Of a DNA stretch of 64,000 nucleotides, positions 1 to 11,400 are shown piece by piece. The DNA is from Pieris napi (lineage: Eukaryota; Arthropoda; Insecta; Lepidoptera; Pieridae): positions 4,030,001-4,094,000 of the forward strand of contig NC_062245.1 of assembly GCF_905475465.1 (NCBI RefSeq), read 5' to 3'. Made by a program: the position numbers and the translations under genes. A model generated the notes under the pieces. That model was not told where the DNA came from and did no database searches. It was given only the letters and a program-made list of their open reading frames with translations. How positions within the stretch are numbered: position 1 is the stretch's first letter; each line of letters starts with the position of its first letter.

Positions 1-235
1 ATATAATTAATAATCCATCCGAAATGCACCTGTTTCTTTGATAATTTCTATATCAACACGTAGGTGATTTGAGCCTTCCTGACACATGTCGTGGATTTTG
101 ACACATTCCAGTTTCCTCACGATGTTTTCATTCACAGTACGAGGTAGTCTTAGGTACGCACATAGACAGAAGGACGACCGGGGTAAGATTTCAGGGATAG
201 TCGCACGCTGAAGTCTAGGCCAAATCAGCTACTGT
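1..235 (-). repeat. tRNA-derived SINE (family A), diverged copy
   Basis: Reading on the minus strand, this is a diverged copy of the SINE seen best at 7880-8170 and 31918-32195. The shared landmarks on the plus strand are a stretch near 110-130 (cctcacgatgttttc), 'gcacatagacagaagg' near 160, and 'agtcgcacgctgaag...ctaggcca' near 200-225, which is the reversed tRNA-like head. It resembles the subfamily copy at 32865-33070 more than the younger copies. The repeat runs off the left edge of the window. Confidence 0.6.
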
Positions 236-800
236 TATATAAAGATAATTGAAATCAGTTTGAAACACAATTGTAACCTTTGAACAGTTTCGTGTCCTTG
301 GTGATATAAAACGATTGACAATTTTTTTTATCAACAGCATCTCTTATTACAGACGCGACACGATCCGTAATCGCAATCAAACGAACGCTAATCTTTATTC
401 AATTTCACCCGAATATCTCCTTGCAGCATAGCGCATTACAATTGGACAGAAAGAGAAGAACGTATGTTTACCAGTGTAGGCTTATTTGTATGAATAGATA
501 AGCATGCTTGTGCATTAAAATACAACATTCAATTAAATGAAAATGATTTGATCTAACCAAATTGCTCGTTTTTAAATGCAATATTTGCAATATTTTAAGT
601 TTAATTAATATTATTTATAGCTTCCATTGATTGAATATAAACAAATCTTATCTAAATACATTTACGAATATTAGTTGTAAGTTTTTAAGTATACAGTTTA
701 TAACGTAACCGTGTTAAAACTGTCCGGCCTGGTAAGTGAATTCGTGGTCCGGCCACGTATAGTATCTTAACAGACACAAAGCCTTTCAAGCAAAATTTCT
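236..800. other. 3' flank of the GPCR gene, no gene seen
   Basis: AT-rich sequence downstream of the GPCR stop codon. On the minus strand an AATAAA signal lies at 399-394, which could end the GPCR transcript about 400 nt past the stop. I see no coding exon or further recognisable element. Confidence 0.4.
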
Positions 801-3800
801 TCAAATATTGTAATGTTTTTTATCGTCTAAAGGCACGTCAATGGTGTGTTGTACAACTTCTTCGGCGTCTTCTGCGATCGCCAGGTATCGCTCAACTAAA
901 CCGGAAACACAATCCAGGCAGCCTCTTTTGTATAGTGCCTTTAATACGCGCTTTCGTAGCACGACTAGTACGATGAATATTAAGACGCCTTGGGTGAGGT
1001 TAAATATGTCCAAGAGTGTCCTGTAACATAGAATTTTGTATCAGAATAATATTAGAATAATATCCGAGCCCTTACTATGTAACTTCCAATAGCCATTACA
1101 TACCCCAATAATGAGTATAAAAATACCATGTGATCCCAAACTTGCATCATCAGCACTATGGATATTAAAAGAACAACATCTTATTTTACATAACATAAAA
1201 TAACATTTATTACTAACGAAACACACACACAGAAACACAAAATAATAATAATAAAAAAATAGGAACGAAAAAAAAAGGAATAAAGTATATTTAAGTGTGT
1301 AATACGTGCTGTGGTAGTAACTGGCCCTGGCTCAGCATTATGCTGTGCTCCACAGCGCTGGTCATTCTGCCAGAGACCACAACAGTTAGTTTGGAAATGG
1401 AAAATCTAAGTATTTAATCGCCTTCCTAGAAGTTATAGATCACTGCCGTGTAATGCTTTTAGGAGGAAGGTGATTCAAATTTTTAAATGGGAGATGTACG
1501 TGGGAGATTAATTTAGACCATAAGTTATGACAACAATTATTAATGACTTAACTGTTCTTATTATTATGATATTATAATAATTAATATGACTTTTCCACGC
1601 CTATTTTTATAGTGCTAATTGATTTTTTAAAATAAGTAAACCATCTGAATGTACCACTTTGCAAAACAATTTATTATATTTATTTCTGCATACAAAAACG
1701 TGGGGATCAGTTTTACTATCGCTATTGGATGGTAACCACTTTGATATAGGGACCATTATCCTCCCTGATCAATGGGATTAAGTTCCAATATTGATGTTGC
1801 AATATATGTATCGCTAATAATAGCTCGGGGTCGCATGGCATAAAACCCTATTGGAAACTACGGAGTATGTACTCGGCGAGCGACTATAATCTAGTTTAAA
1901 AGTGTCTGTAAAATTGTTTTTGTAAAACGTAGTTTCAGATCGTTTACAAACAATGTGTTATTAAGAATTTAAATGCTATTGGAAACTGCGGATAACTCGG
2001 CGAGCGATTTTAATCTAATTTAATAAAAATATCTGTAAAATTGTTTTTGTAAAACTAAATTTCAGATGTTAAAACAATTCGTTATTAATAATGTGTTAAG
2101 AACTATAGTTTGGAGTCAAAATATTATTGCAAATTTTATTCGTTATAACGTTAAATTACGGAGACATGACGTAATATTTGCATAAATTATACAGTCAAAA
2201 TTCAAGTTTAGTTACGTAGATTCAAATGAATAATTTTCACATATTTACAGCGAATTGAAGGCTGTTTATGTTGAAATTATTTCACTAACCAAATTATATG
2301 TGCTTCGAAGAAAGAACTAATCATTTCAAATATCCAGGGCAGACCCATTATAATAAACATCTTTAATGTCATTCTGAACCTGAAAGAAAAGAAATCATAT
2401 TATATATCATCATTATAATAGTAACAAATCTTCGCCTTAGCTTAGTGGTTAACGAGGCAACTAAGGCCCTGGTTTCTATAAATCAAATATTTCAGTTTGG
2501 TATAAAAATAAGCTTATTATTGTGTCTTCTCCATTGCCCATTGAGTGCTTACGGGCTTTCATGAATGATTCTATACAAAGTTCCATCAAAATAGTTATTA
2601 CATTTTAGTCGTCATCAAACTCACGTATTTTTAAAAGCAACTCTTATTTAATAATGCAGCACATAACGCATTGGCTTGTCAAAGTAGTGCGGAGTTGAGT
2701 CCCGCTGAATCAATAATTTAGTTTTAATTTATATACACTTTGACGTATATATTATATTTACTGTAAATTATTTTGATAAACAATACATACTTATAACGCA
2801 GTTCCTTGACGTGTGTTGATAAGAACGTGTTTCTCCACAAGTAAAATGACAAGTAGCAAAATATACCTATATTTAGTACCATGAGAATTGATAGTACACT
2901 ATACATGTAGTACCATTGTTGCCTTTTATCTGGAATTATAAATAATAATAAAAAAATTTTTTGATTGTTAGCGTACGGGTAGCGTATAGAGAATATTATT
3001 TACGGTTCACGTTTCAAAATAAGAACGTTTTTAAATAAAATTAAAATAAGAATATGCAATTATGAATGAATTGATTGAACGACCAAAAGTAATAATATTA
3101 GCTCATTACCGTAAAACCAGCAAGTGTTGAGACCGATGCCTGGTTTTTGATGTTTTCCAGGATGGAAGTTGACAATGGCCATAGCTATTGTGATAAGCGC
3201 GGGTGTGCCAAACGCGTAAAGAGCGTACCAGGAAAAGGTGCGCCAGCCATAGTCGGGCACTGATGGACGTCTGCAATGACGTAACATCTGATAAATCTAT
3301 GGCTCGTGGAACATTTTTAAGTGCTGAGTAAATGACAGGAATGAAAGACAATTCCATAAAAAATAAAAAATATTTTTTTTTGAAAATTGAATTATAATCT
3401 GCTTATAAAATTATGATTGATAGGAGATTCTTTGTAATACTTACTTGATTCGAAATAGAATCTGTATCGAGATAGAATTCATCCAGAAGAAACTTGATAC
3501 CATAAAGTAATAGATCAGGAATCCTGGAACATTTGAAATCGCTGGTAAAAATGTTACAAAATATTTGTCACATTCATTCGTGAACACAATATATACGCAT
3601 TTTACAATAACAATATTGGTACTCTTCGTATGCCGCCGTATTAGATAATTCGTGAATTTATATAACGTCACCATTTTGCATGCGTCGTAAATAATACGGC
3701 CGCGGCGTCTAGAAAATTTTTAAAACTTAACAGATATTAAAATATTGTTTTTACAAAAGTTATTATTCGGTATTTATAATACCTTAAGCGTTATTCGATT

Positions 3801-6347
3801 AAAAAATCCGTATGGCTAGCATTAATCCTGAACCGTGTACTGAGTTAAGGCCAATATCATTTTAGGTTACGCTTTGGTTTTAATTTTTGAAATTGGTTTT
3901 TCCGTAAAGCCGTACTCAATTAAAAGTTTTCTGATTGTCTTATCAGTTATGTAAGTGTGAAACGGTAAATGTATTATGAATTTCCTCTTTGCGCACACGC
4001 ATAAAAATATTAACCGGTACTTATTACTTATAATTGTTTGGTCCAGACTATTTACATATGTATTTTATTTTATTGAATATATTTTCACGAAGGTACGCAT
4101 AACGCAACGTCTTAAATAAGATTGTAGTATGACCTAGTGAAAAAGCAGAGTTGATCTAGTAGTTTTTTGTTAATTTCATTTTTATTATTTCTAAGACATT
4201 TTAAATAATCTAAGTGAACAAAAAAAAAACAAAGAACACTAAAGGGTTTAACCTTGAAAAAAGGCCAGACCCAGAGGTCGTTGGTTCGATCCCCGGCGTG
4301 GACAATGAACCTTCTACGCACACATATATCTGCATCAAACACTCGCTTGTACGGTGAAGGATAACATCGGGAAATCCGCCATTTTTCGAATCCTAAAATC
4401 GACGATGTGTGTCACAATCGCTGATCACCTACTTGTCCATCTAATAAAAATGATCAAAGAAACGGAAGAAGCCAAGTATATAGGGTTGTAGCGTCACTGG
4501 AGTATTATTATCGTATTTATAAAATTAACAATTTAATTACCTCGAGCTGCGCATAAATTCATATCGGAATATTCAGTGAGTTTCATTATACCCAAAATAC
4601 TTAGTCCCAGCGATAAGCTCACGCAGAAACAAATTATGCTTTTGCCTTGTAGGTCTCTGAAAAAAAAAAATTAGCGAATTTGTTGCCGTTTTACCACAAA
4701 AATAACTGGTATTTAAAGATAAGTTTAGAGTGCCAGTTATTTTTGCTAATTATTAGTTATTAGCTAATTTATTAAGATAAAATTATGTAATTTTTTGTAT
4801 ACGCCTTAGTTGTGACTGCGTCGTATAATGTATTTTGTTCTTGGCCAAACCAAAATCGTTTTAGATGCGTAGGCTCACCTTGAAATCAAATCAATCACCA
4901 AGAAACAGACGCTCTACCTCAGGTCTACATAAAATACAGCATTGAATTGTTTTTGGATGCAGATAAAATTGTCCTTTGGACTGTCAACACAAACGGGTTC
5001 TTGACTGGTTTCACTATATTTGTTAATTTCTAGCGTGTTTTCGTAGATCAAGTATAAGGTATCTATCTCTGAGGCCCGGGTCAACTATTACGTTGTACCA
5101 AGGTCGGTTTCCATGATAATTTTTTAATAGTATCAGTTATCTGTGCGTAAAAAAAATTCGAGGCTATCTTTCTCTGTTCAGCTGTCTCTAAATAAGTATA
5201 CAATTTTTTTTACTAAAGTTGTCTTCAACTCACGAATATAAACTCAAATTAAAAAAAAACTCAATTAAAAAAAGTATTATTTTTAAAGTGCTTTAAATAT
5301 TATTATATTATTAACCCTTTTGTAGGCTTGTTTTGAATACAAAGTAAGAAGTCCAATTAATAATAAATAATTGCAAATATAAGAGATATTAAGCGCTTCC
5401 TAAAAATATTCACAGGTTGTGATAATTATTGTGTTTATTTTACTACATTAAAAAGTGACGCGTAGAATTGTGCTAGCCCGTGTGTGATTATTTTAATACA
5501 TACTTGACTAACGGTTTCTTTATTAGTAAAACAATATGCTTGAAAATACAAGAAAATATGACATTCAAAAGAGACATTAAAGTATAGTTAAATATTAATT
5601 ATTAGTACTCACCTTAGGATCGGTAATGCGCAGTAAATTATAGCGGTCAAGGCAAGAAAAATTGCCGAAACTATCATGCAGTAACTCAATACTAAGTCCG
5701 TCGTCGTATCTTCCTCTACTTCACAGAATAATAACAATTTTAACGTGCTATTTGTAGTTTCATTTGCGGCACAAAATCTGAAATTTTTATTGAAATCACT
5801 TTACATACCTATGAAGTTATTATTAGAATTCTAGGCCTTGTAGAGGATCTTTTAAATTTAAATCGAATGAATATTAAAATTCGTATTTACAATGAAAACT
5901 AAATCGATGATTATAATGATTATCATAATTTAATCGCAAACAAGAAGTTGAAGAGTGAAAACTCTTGAGAATAATTTCACCTCACACATAGGTGTATGAT
6001 AATAGTCACGTGCTTGGTGACATAAAATTATATTATTTGTGAAAGGTGCATGTTGTATGGTATATAACGGTTAATACGTACGTTCCCGCGTCTTGTATGA
6101 AAGATTGATCTTCAATCAATAAGGTAGCCGATTCATCATTGTTCACTGTAAAGTTGTAATCCGCTTCAAATAATCTTACGGTTTTGTTACAATTCAACCG
6201 TATAGCCTTTTTACTCTCATTGACTGGATTTACACAGAATGCTTCATTTTCGTCTAAAATACCATCTTCTTCCAAACAGCAGTAGGTGTTTAGAGGATCA
6301 CTTAGAACTAAATTAAAACACGCGAGAACACACAGTATTCGAAACAT
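801..6347 (-). CDS. mthl: Methuselah-like class B G-protein-coupled receptor
   Basis: Eight exons on the minus strand: 6347-6082, 5777-5613, 4656-4541, 3541-3445, 3270-3110, 2929-2791, 2379-2290, 1020-801. All introns are GT-AG and the phases agree, giving 1,254 nt and 417 residues, the family's usual size. I chose the ATG at 6347 because it opens a signal peptide (MFRILCVLACFNLVLS); an ATG 21 codons upstream gives no such start. The ectodomain is short (to about residue 115) with a CC pair, further cysteines and several N-glycosylation sites. Seven hydrophobic segments follow, starting near residue 117. Family landmarks are DLQGKSIICFC after TM1, RPSVPDYGWRTFSWYALYAF before and in TM4, LNTCWFYG in extracellular loop 2 and MGLPWIFEMIS in TM6. 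Known members are plasma-membrane receptors tied to stress resistance and lifespan in Drosophila; the ligand here is unknown. The gene looks intact. Confidence 0.9.
1195..1390 (-). repeat. LINE 3'-end-like repeat (family G)
   Basis: Lies in the last intron of the GPCR gene. The stretch 'ctggccctggctcagcattatgc...cagcgctggtcattctgccagagacc' at about 1320-1378 reappears in opposite orientation at about 60130-60215. The flanking run with acacacac and aat repeats matches about 60220-60365. Two copies with a common end point to the 3' end of a retroelement, probably a non-LTR element. No coding part is seen. Confidence 0.5.
4255..4500 (+). repeat. tRNA-derived SINE (family A) in GPCR intron
   Basis: Plus-strand copy next to GPCR exon 3. 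It has a box-B-like promoter segment (ggttcgatccc at about 4282), the middle block 'cgcttgtacggtgaaggataacatc' and the shared 3' end 'gggttgtagcgtcactgg'. The tRNA-like head is partly degraded. Confidence 0.65.
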
Positions 6348-6410
6348 TTTAACACGTTCCGGACCAAGGTGAATGAACACAACCGTCTTCATCACCGGCG
6401 CTTGATTCAC

Positions 6411-7373
6411 TAAAATAAGTTCGTATACGTGATCACGAAGTTGCGTTGCGTTGGCGGATTTTGGACTGTAGCACGTGGAAATAGCGGATGGTTTGGTAGA
6501 ATTAAGTGGTTTCTATTATCGAGTGTAAACAAATGATTATAAAAGATTTGTATCGTGTTATTCGTGCTGTTTCATTCAGTTATTTTGACTATATTTGGTC
6601 CGGTTTAGTGCAACAGCCGGCTTTGCTAATGGTATTAATGGATTTACCTATGGTCATAGAGATAGTAGACGTGTTTATACTATTTTTATATATTTCAAAG
6701 TCGTTCAGCACGTTATTATTTAGTAATTACTTTGGAAGTGAAACATTCTTGTTCGGTTGCATGATCTACGTGCGTTTACGCCGGTTTTTCTATTCGAGTA
6801 CATCTGGTATATGTGATGTTGTACACACAAAATTAAAATAGATTACTTATTAAAACTTTAACAAAATTTAAATTTAAGAACAGATTATTGGAAATAATTT
6901 TCATAAAAAATCCATACACAAATATATTTTTATATACCTTTTACATAGTTGTCATAACATACAGACATATTTATAGATAACCAAATATAAAAGGAGTCCT
7001 TGTTATGAAAGGACCGTTAACATTCCAATATTACAATACAGAATTACGATAAAGATAACAGGTTTTATTTAAACAAGTTGCCTTTTTAATACTCATTAGT
7101 TTTTATCTATAATTAACATTGCCAATGTTAGTAATTAGTATATCTTCATATAAAAATGCTAAAATATAAAAGATTTTTAATATTATATAGCGCTTGATAA
7201 TTTAAAAACATATGTCAAACCAGATGGCTTGCGGTTTAGGTCATTTTAAACTAATATATTTTTGACGAAGTATTTGTATTACTACTTAAAATGTATGTTT
7301 CTATAGTTTCGCTTGGTAAAATCGTAATTTTCATACATATAATAAAAGGCAATCAACTTTTATATATTTATTA
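6411..7373. other. Upstream flank of GPCR gene, no gene recognised
   Basis: AT-rich intergenic (or AQR intronic) sequence that must hold the GPCR promoter. A 111-codon open frame at 6506-6841 on the plus strand shows no family features and no splice context, and I do not call it a gene. No AQR N-terminal exon was recognised here. Confidence 0.4.
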
Positions 7374-7456
7374 AAACTTAGATACATTACAAATAAAAAG
7401 AAGTAACATACATAGTATGTATGTTACTTCTTTTTATTTGTAATGTATCTAAGTTT
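7374..7456. repeat. Perfect 83-bp palindrome
   Basis: The two 41-nt arms (7374-7414 and 7416-7456) are exact reverse complements around a single central base at 7415. Half of one arm is repeated again directly after it (about 7457-7486, ending tttgtatttcatag). An uninterrupted palindrome of this length is expected to form a hairpin or cruciform. It may be a young foldback element or the product of an inverted duplication. Confidence 0.85.
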
Positions 7457-7666
7457 ACTATGTATGTTACTTCTTTGTATTTCATAGTTAGGAAGAGGCG
7501 GCTTTATCGGTAACAAGCGATCTTTTCCAGGAAACCCTAGTAAGAAAATAAATAAATACGAAAGGTAAAGTGCAAGAAGTCCTTGCACCAATTTCACAAA
7601 AATAAAAAACTAAAACAATAAAAATACAACACAAAAGAATAAGAAAATCACGATTGATACGAATAG

Positions 7667-7810
7667 CATATAGTTAGGTGGTTCTGTAGAAGACTTTTAA
7701 AAGAGGTTAGAGAAGTAGCCAATCGTATGGAATTGGGGAGCGTAATCTACAACAATCTACTACTTATGGCGGAGATCCTAAACGACGTGCTTAAAAACCA
7801 AGGGCTGTGA
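7667..7810 (+). other. Unassigned short coding-like frame
   Basis: A 47-codon frame open from a stop at 7664 to TGA at 7808, with protein-like composition (amphipathic, ending MAEILNDVLKNQGL). It is not any part of AQR that I recognise, although it lies just upstream of the first AQR exon seen. A possible splice donor (gtgaga) sits at its end. It could be a scrap of a transposon ORF or an exon of an unknown gene. No function is assigned. Confidence 0.2.
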
Positions 7811-7879
7811 GATGGACTTTACAAAATGCATCTATCGGAGAAGCGTACCATTCATTTTAAGAGGGAGTTCTGGTATTGA

Positions 7880-8170
7880 AAAGAGCAGTGTTGGCCTAGT
7901 GGCTTCAGCGTGCGACTCTCATCCCTAAGGTTGTAGGTTCGATCCTCGGCTGTGCACCAATTGACTTTCTTTATATGTGCGCATTTAACATTCGCTCGTA
8001 TGGTGAAGGAAAACATCCTGAGGAAACCTTAGACCCAAAAAGTCGAAGGCGTGCGTCAGGCACAGGAGGCTGATAACCTACTTGCCTATTAGATCAACAA
8101 ATGATCATGAAACAGATACAGAAATCTGAGGCCCAGACCTAAAAAAGGTTGTAGCGCCACTGATTTCTTT
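7880..8170 (+). repeat. tRNA-derived SINE (family A), near full length
   Basis: This is the best plus-strand copy. Pol III box A-like TGGCCTAGTGG is at about 7892 and box B-like GGTTCGATCC at about 7937, spaced as in a tRNA-derived head. The body follows, with 'tatggtgaaggaaaacatcc', 'cttgcctattagat' and 'atgatcatgaaacaga', ending in 'ggttgtagcgccactgatt'. It serves as the reference for the other family A copies in this window. Confidence 0.8.
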
Positions 8171-8482
8171 TTCTGGTTTTGAAAAGGTTGAGTATAGAAG
8201 ATAAAAGTAATGGTATAATGAAACATACGAACATATAAGCCGCGAAATTAGTATCTACTTGTCAGATAAGTGTATCTCCCGCTTCTCTTACATTTCTCTG
8301 TATCGAAAGTTTATTTTGTCGAATTATCTCAATTAATACCCGCTACGCAACGTATATTATAAAGTAGTGTGAAGCAGGAACTCTATACTATGTAATTATT
8401 ATTAGATATTTTTAACTTATCATAGTTGGGTTTTCCCTTGATAAGCCACGAGTTTTGGTTCATTTGGTTAAATTTTTTACAG

Positions 8483-11400
8483 TTGTTGCAAATGTTAAAA
8501 TTCTACGCGAGGTTCGAAATAAGTGACGAGACTGGAGATCCCATGACTGATAAGGACATGGCATTGCAGCATTACTCAAGGATAACATCGCTTCAGGTCA
8601 GTAATTTTGATCCCTTTTGAATCTTGTAAGTAGTCGTCACTCAAAAATTTCATGAGTAGAAGATGTGCAAGATTTTACCTTGCATCACTTTTTTAGGATC
8701 AAGGACTGTTTCGTCCAGTGCCCAATGGGAAATAGAACATTCTGTATCATACATACATAATAATTAATCCTTTTTATTTCCTATATTTTTACAAGTATGT
8801 ATATGTGTGTATGTATATTTTGTACCATATTCTTGCAATAAATAAATTATTATGATTATGATTATTATTATTATTATTTTAATTATCGATGCATCGATAC
8901 GCCTTTTTGCCGATACTATACCGATACTCTTATAGAAATATCGCTGATACCGATACCGATATCCACGCTTATCGAATTACAATGAAATAAGGTAAAATAT
9001 ATCAAGTTTGGTTAAAGTTTTAAATTTTTATTATAAAATATAAACAGTCACAAACTTTGAATAAGATTAAAGGTTTAGTTATTAAAATTAAAACTTAACA
9101 GTAATAATTAAAATAAAATAAAATAAATAACAGTTAATAATTAAAATTAACATTGATATGATTTTTGTAATTCTGTATTTTATTTAATTTGGTATTGAAA
9201 AAGTACTACGTGCGATACAAGTTAAAAGCCAACTAAAGTTTCTAGCGAAATGAAATACTCAGGGACAAAGCGGGTGAGATAGATAGATAGTCCGTGCCTC
9301 GTATTCAAAGTTTGTGACTGTTTATATTGTATTGCAACGCACTAGATCAAACAAGATGCCGTTTACGTTACTTTTTAAGCGCGAAATTTGAAAAGTATCG
9401 TATCGGCAATTAAAATATCACCGATACCGATATATCGGCAAACACACAGTATCGGTATCCGATGCGTCCCTAATTTTAGTTAATATTTTATTTCTTATTA
9501 CATTGATTACAGAAAGCAGCATTTTCAAAGTTCCCTGATTTGCGACTTTTTGCCCTTGCCAATGTGGCAAGTGTGGACACGAGAGAATCCTTACAAAAGC
9601 ATTTTGGAAACTTGAGGTAACATACTTCAATAATATTGTAAGTGTAGTAGTAGTAAGTAGACTAAGAACTAAAAAAAAGTATAATCAATATTACAATTAA
9701 GCTACAGTATCAATTACCACACGAAGCATTCTAATAATGATAGCAATTACAGATAAATAATGTCAAATCAATTCCGTCCAAGTGTACGTTTCACTTTCTT
9801 ATTACTAAATTTATCGGTCAGATCCAATTTCGCAGTTTTTTATTTAAGTTAAAAGCAATAGTTTTATAATTTTTATCTTAATGTCTAAGAAACACAATGT
9901 AACTTTTCACGCCGTTTACAAAAAATCCAAATCAGTTAATTTATTCTTTATGTAAAATGGGCTAAATGTTAACAATACATGCTAATTACACTAATATGTT
10001 ATAAATTATGTTAATAATAAATAGTTTCTTTGTAAAGAAAGTAGACATTCAAATTGATTAATTATAAAATACCCCACAATAAGCCATATAACGATAGTCA
10101 TGCAAATATTATCTTAATAAAAACAGTTTAGTTATTTATAATTGTTGTCATAACTCCTATGACAAAAATGGTCTATATAATCTCCCACGCTATAAATGGA
10201 CCTTGCGTTTAACGAAAAAATCACCAAATATCTAATACGAGTACAAGTCTGAACTGTCAATTAAAAAATAGTATACATATTTACAATGTAAAGTCGTTTA
10301 GACAGGCCGCTCTTATTTAAGCTTGAATACAATAGAACTTTACAAAATTGCCTAATGCATTCCAAAGCTATGGCAAATTAATAAAATACTTACCAGCTAA
10401 AATTGTACGTTGATGTATGAAGCTGGTTCATGTTTCAGTGATCGGGCATTACGCGCAATTGCAAATTATCTGAATCTCATACCACCCGAGGGCAGAGAGT
10501 CCGAGGCTGCTTGGCATCGTTTGGACAAACAATTCCTTCAGGAGTTATTGGTAAGTGCTTGTTCATATTTTGTTTTTAATATGCCATAGGTGGTGTCAGA
10601 CTAGGCGCATGGTCAAAAAACTAGCCTGCCCTTTGGGAGAATCAGAAAAAGTGACATCAAGTGACAAAAATCAGAAAAACTTATTATAATTGTAAAAACT
10701 TTTTTGGTTTTCTAAAAAAGAATGTTTTTCAATTTCTTTTAAGTTTTTTAAATCGAAGTGGTTTTGTAACCTTCGTGTCTTGCATGAAATTCTGGCCGCG
10801 TAAGGAGTATTTAGGTCACCGCTCATCTTGGAAGCTGGTTTATCATGTGTTTTTATTTGGGTATCTTGAATATTTAAACAAAAGGTTATTGTGAGAATGT
10901 CGGTTCATATTTCTATGGGCTCAATAAATGTAGTAGGTAATGTGACTAACACATTTTAGTTAATGTATAAAAATTAAAATACAATTTGTAGTTTTTGTCA
11001 TTATTGTTTATTAGCTAATTAGATATTATACACAGGCCTTTTTGGTCCCTTCTTTTTTGGGGGCATGTTAATTTTCAAAAGTTGTCCAAATTTTCAATGG
11101 CTTTTACGTAGAAAAGAACTTTTCAAAAATATCGAAAGTTTGCCATATAAACTGAAAAGAAACTATATTTTCGCAATTTCTGTTACTGTGTTAATTACCT
11201 GCTATATATATGTATATATAAAAATAATTTAAAACAATAAAAGACTAAAAAAATAAATATAAAATATTCGGTATTTTCTATAGATTTCCCGACATGAACG
11301 CCGTATATCACAATTGGAAGAGCTGAACTCTATGCCCCTATACCCCACGGAGGAAATAATATGGGACGAAAATGTCGTCCCAACTGAAATATACAGTGGC

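Noticed and set aside
2430..2480. Possible tRNA-like box A (tagcttagtgg)
   Set aside because: No box B at tRNA spacing and no supporting SINE body.
4915..5072. Open minus-strand frame in GPCR intron 2 with two cysteines, considered as an extra ectodomain exon
   Set aside because: Exons 2 and 3 join in phase without it, and it has no convincing acceptor; length is within chance.
6506..6841. 111-codon plus-strand frame upstream of the GPCR gene
   Set aside because: Hydrophobic, AT-driven composition, no recognisable domain, no match to the missing AQR N-terminus and no clear splice signals.
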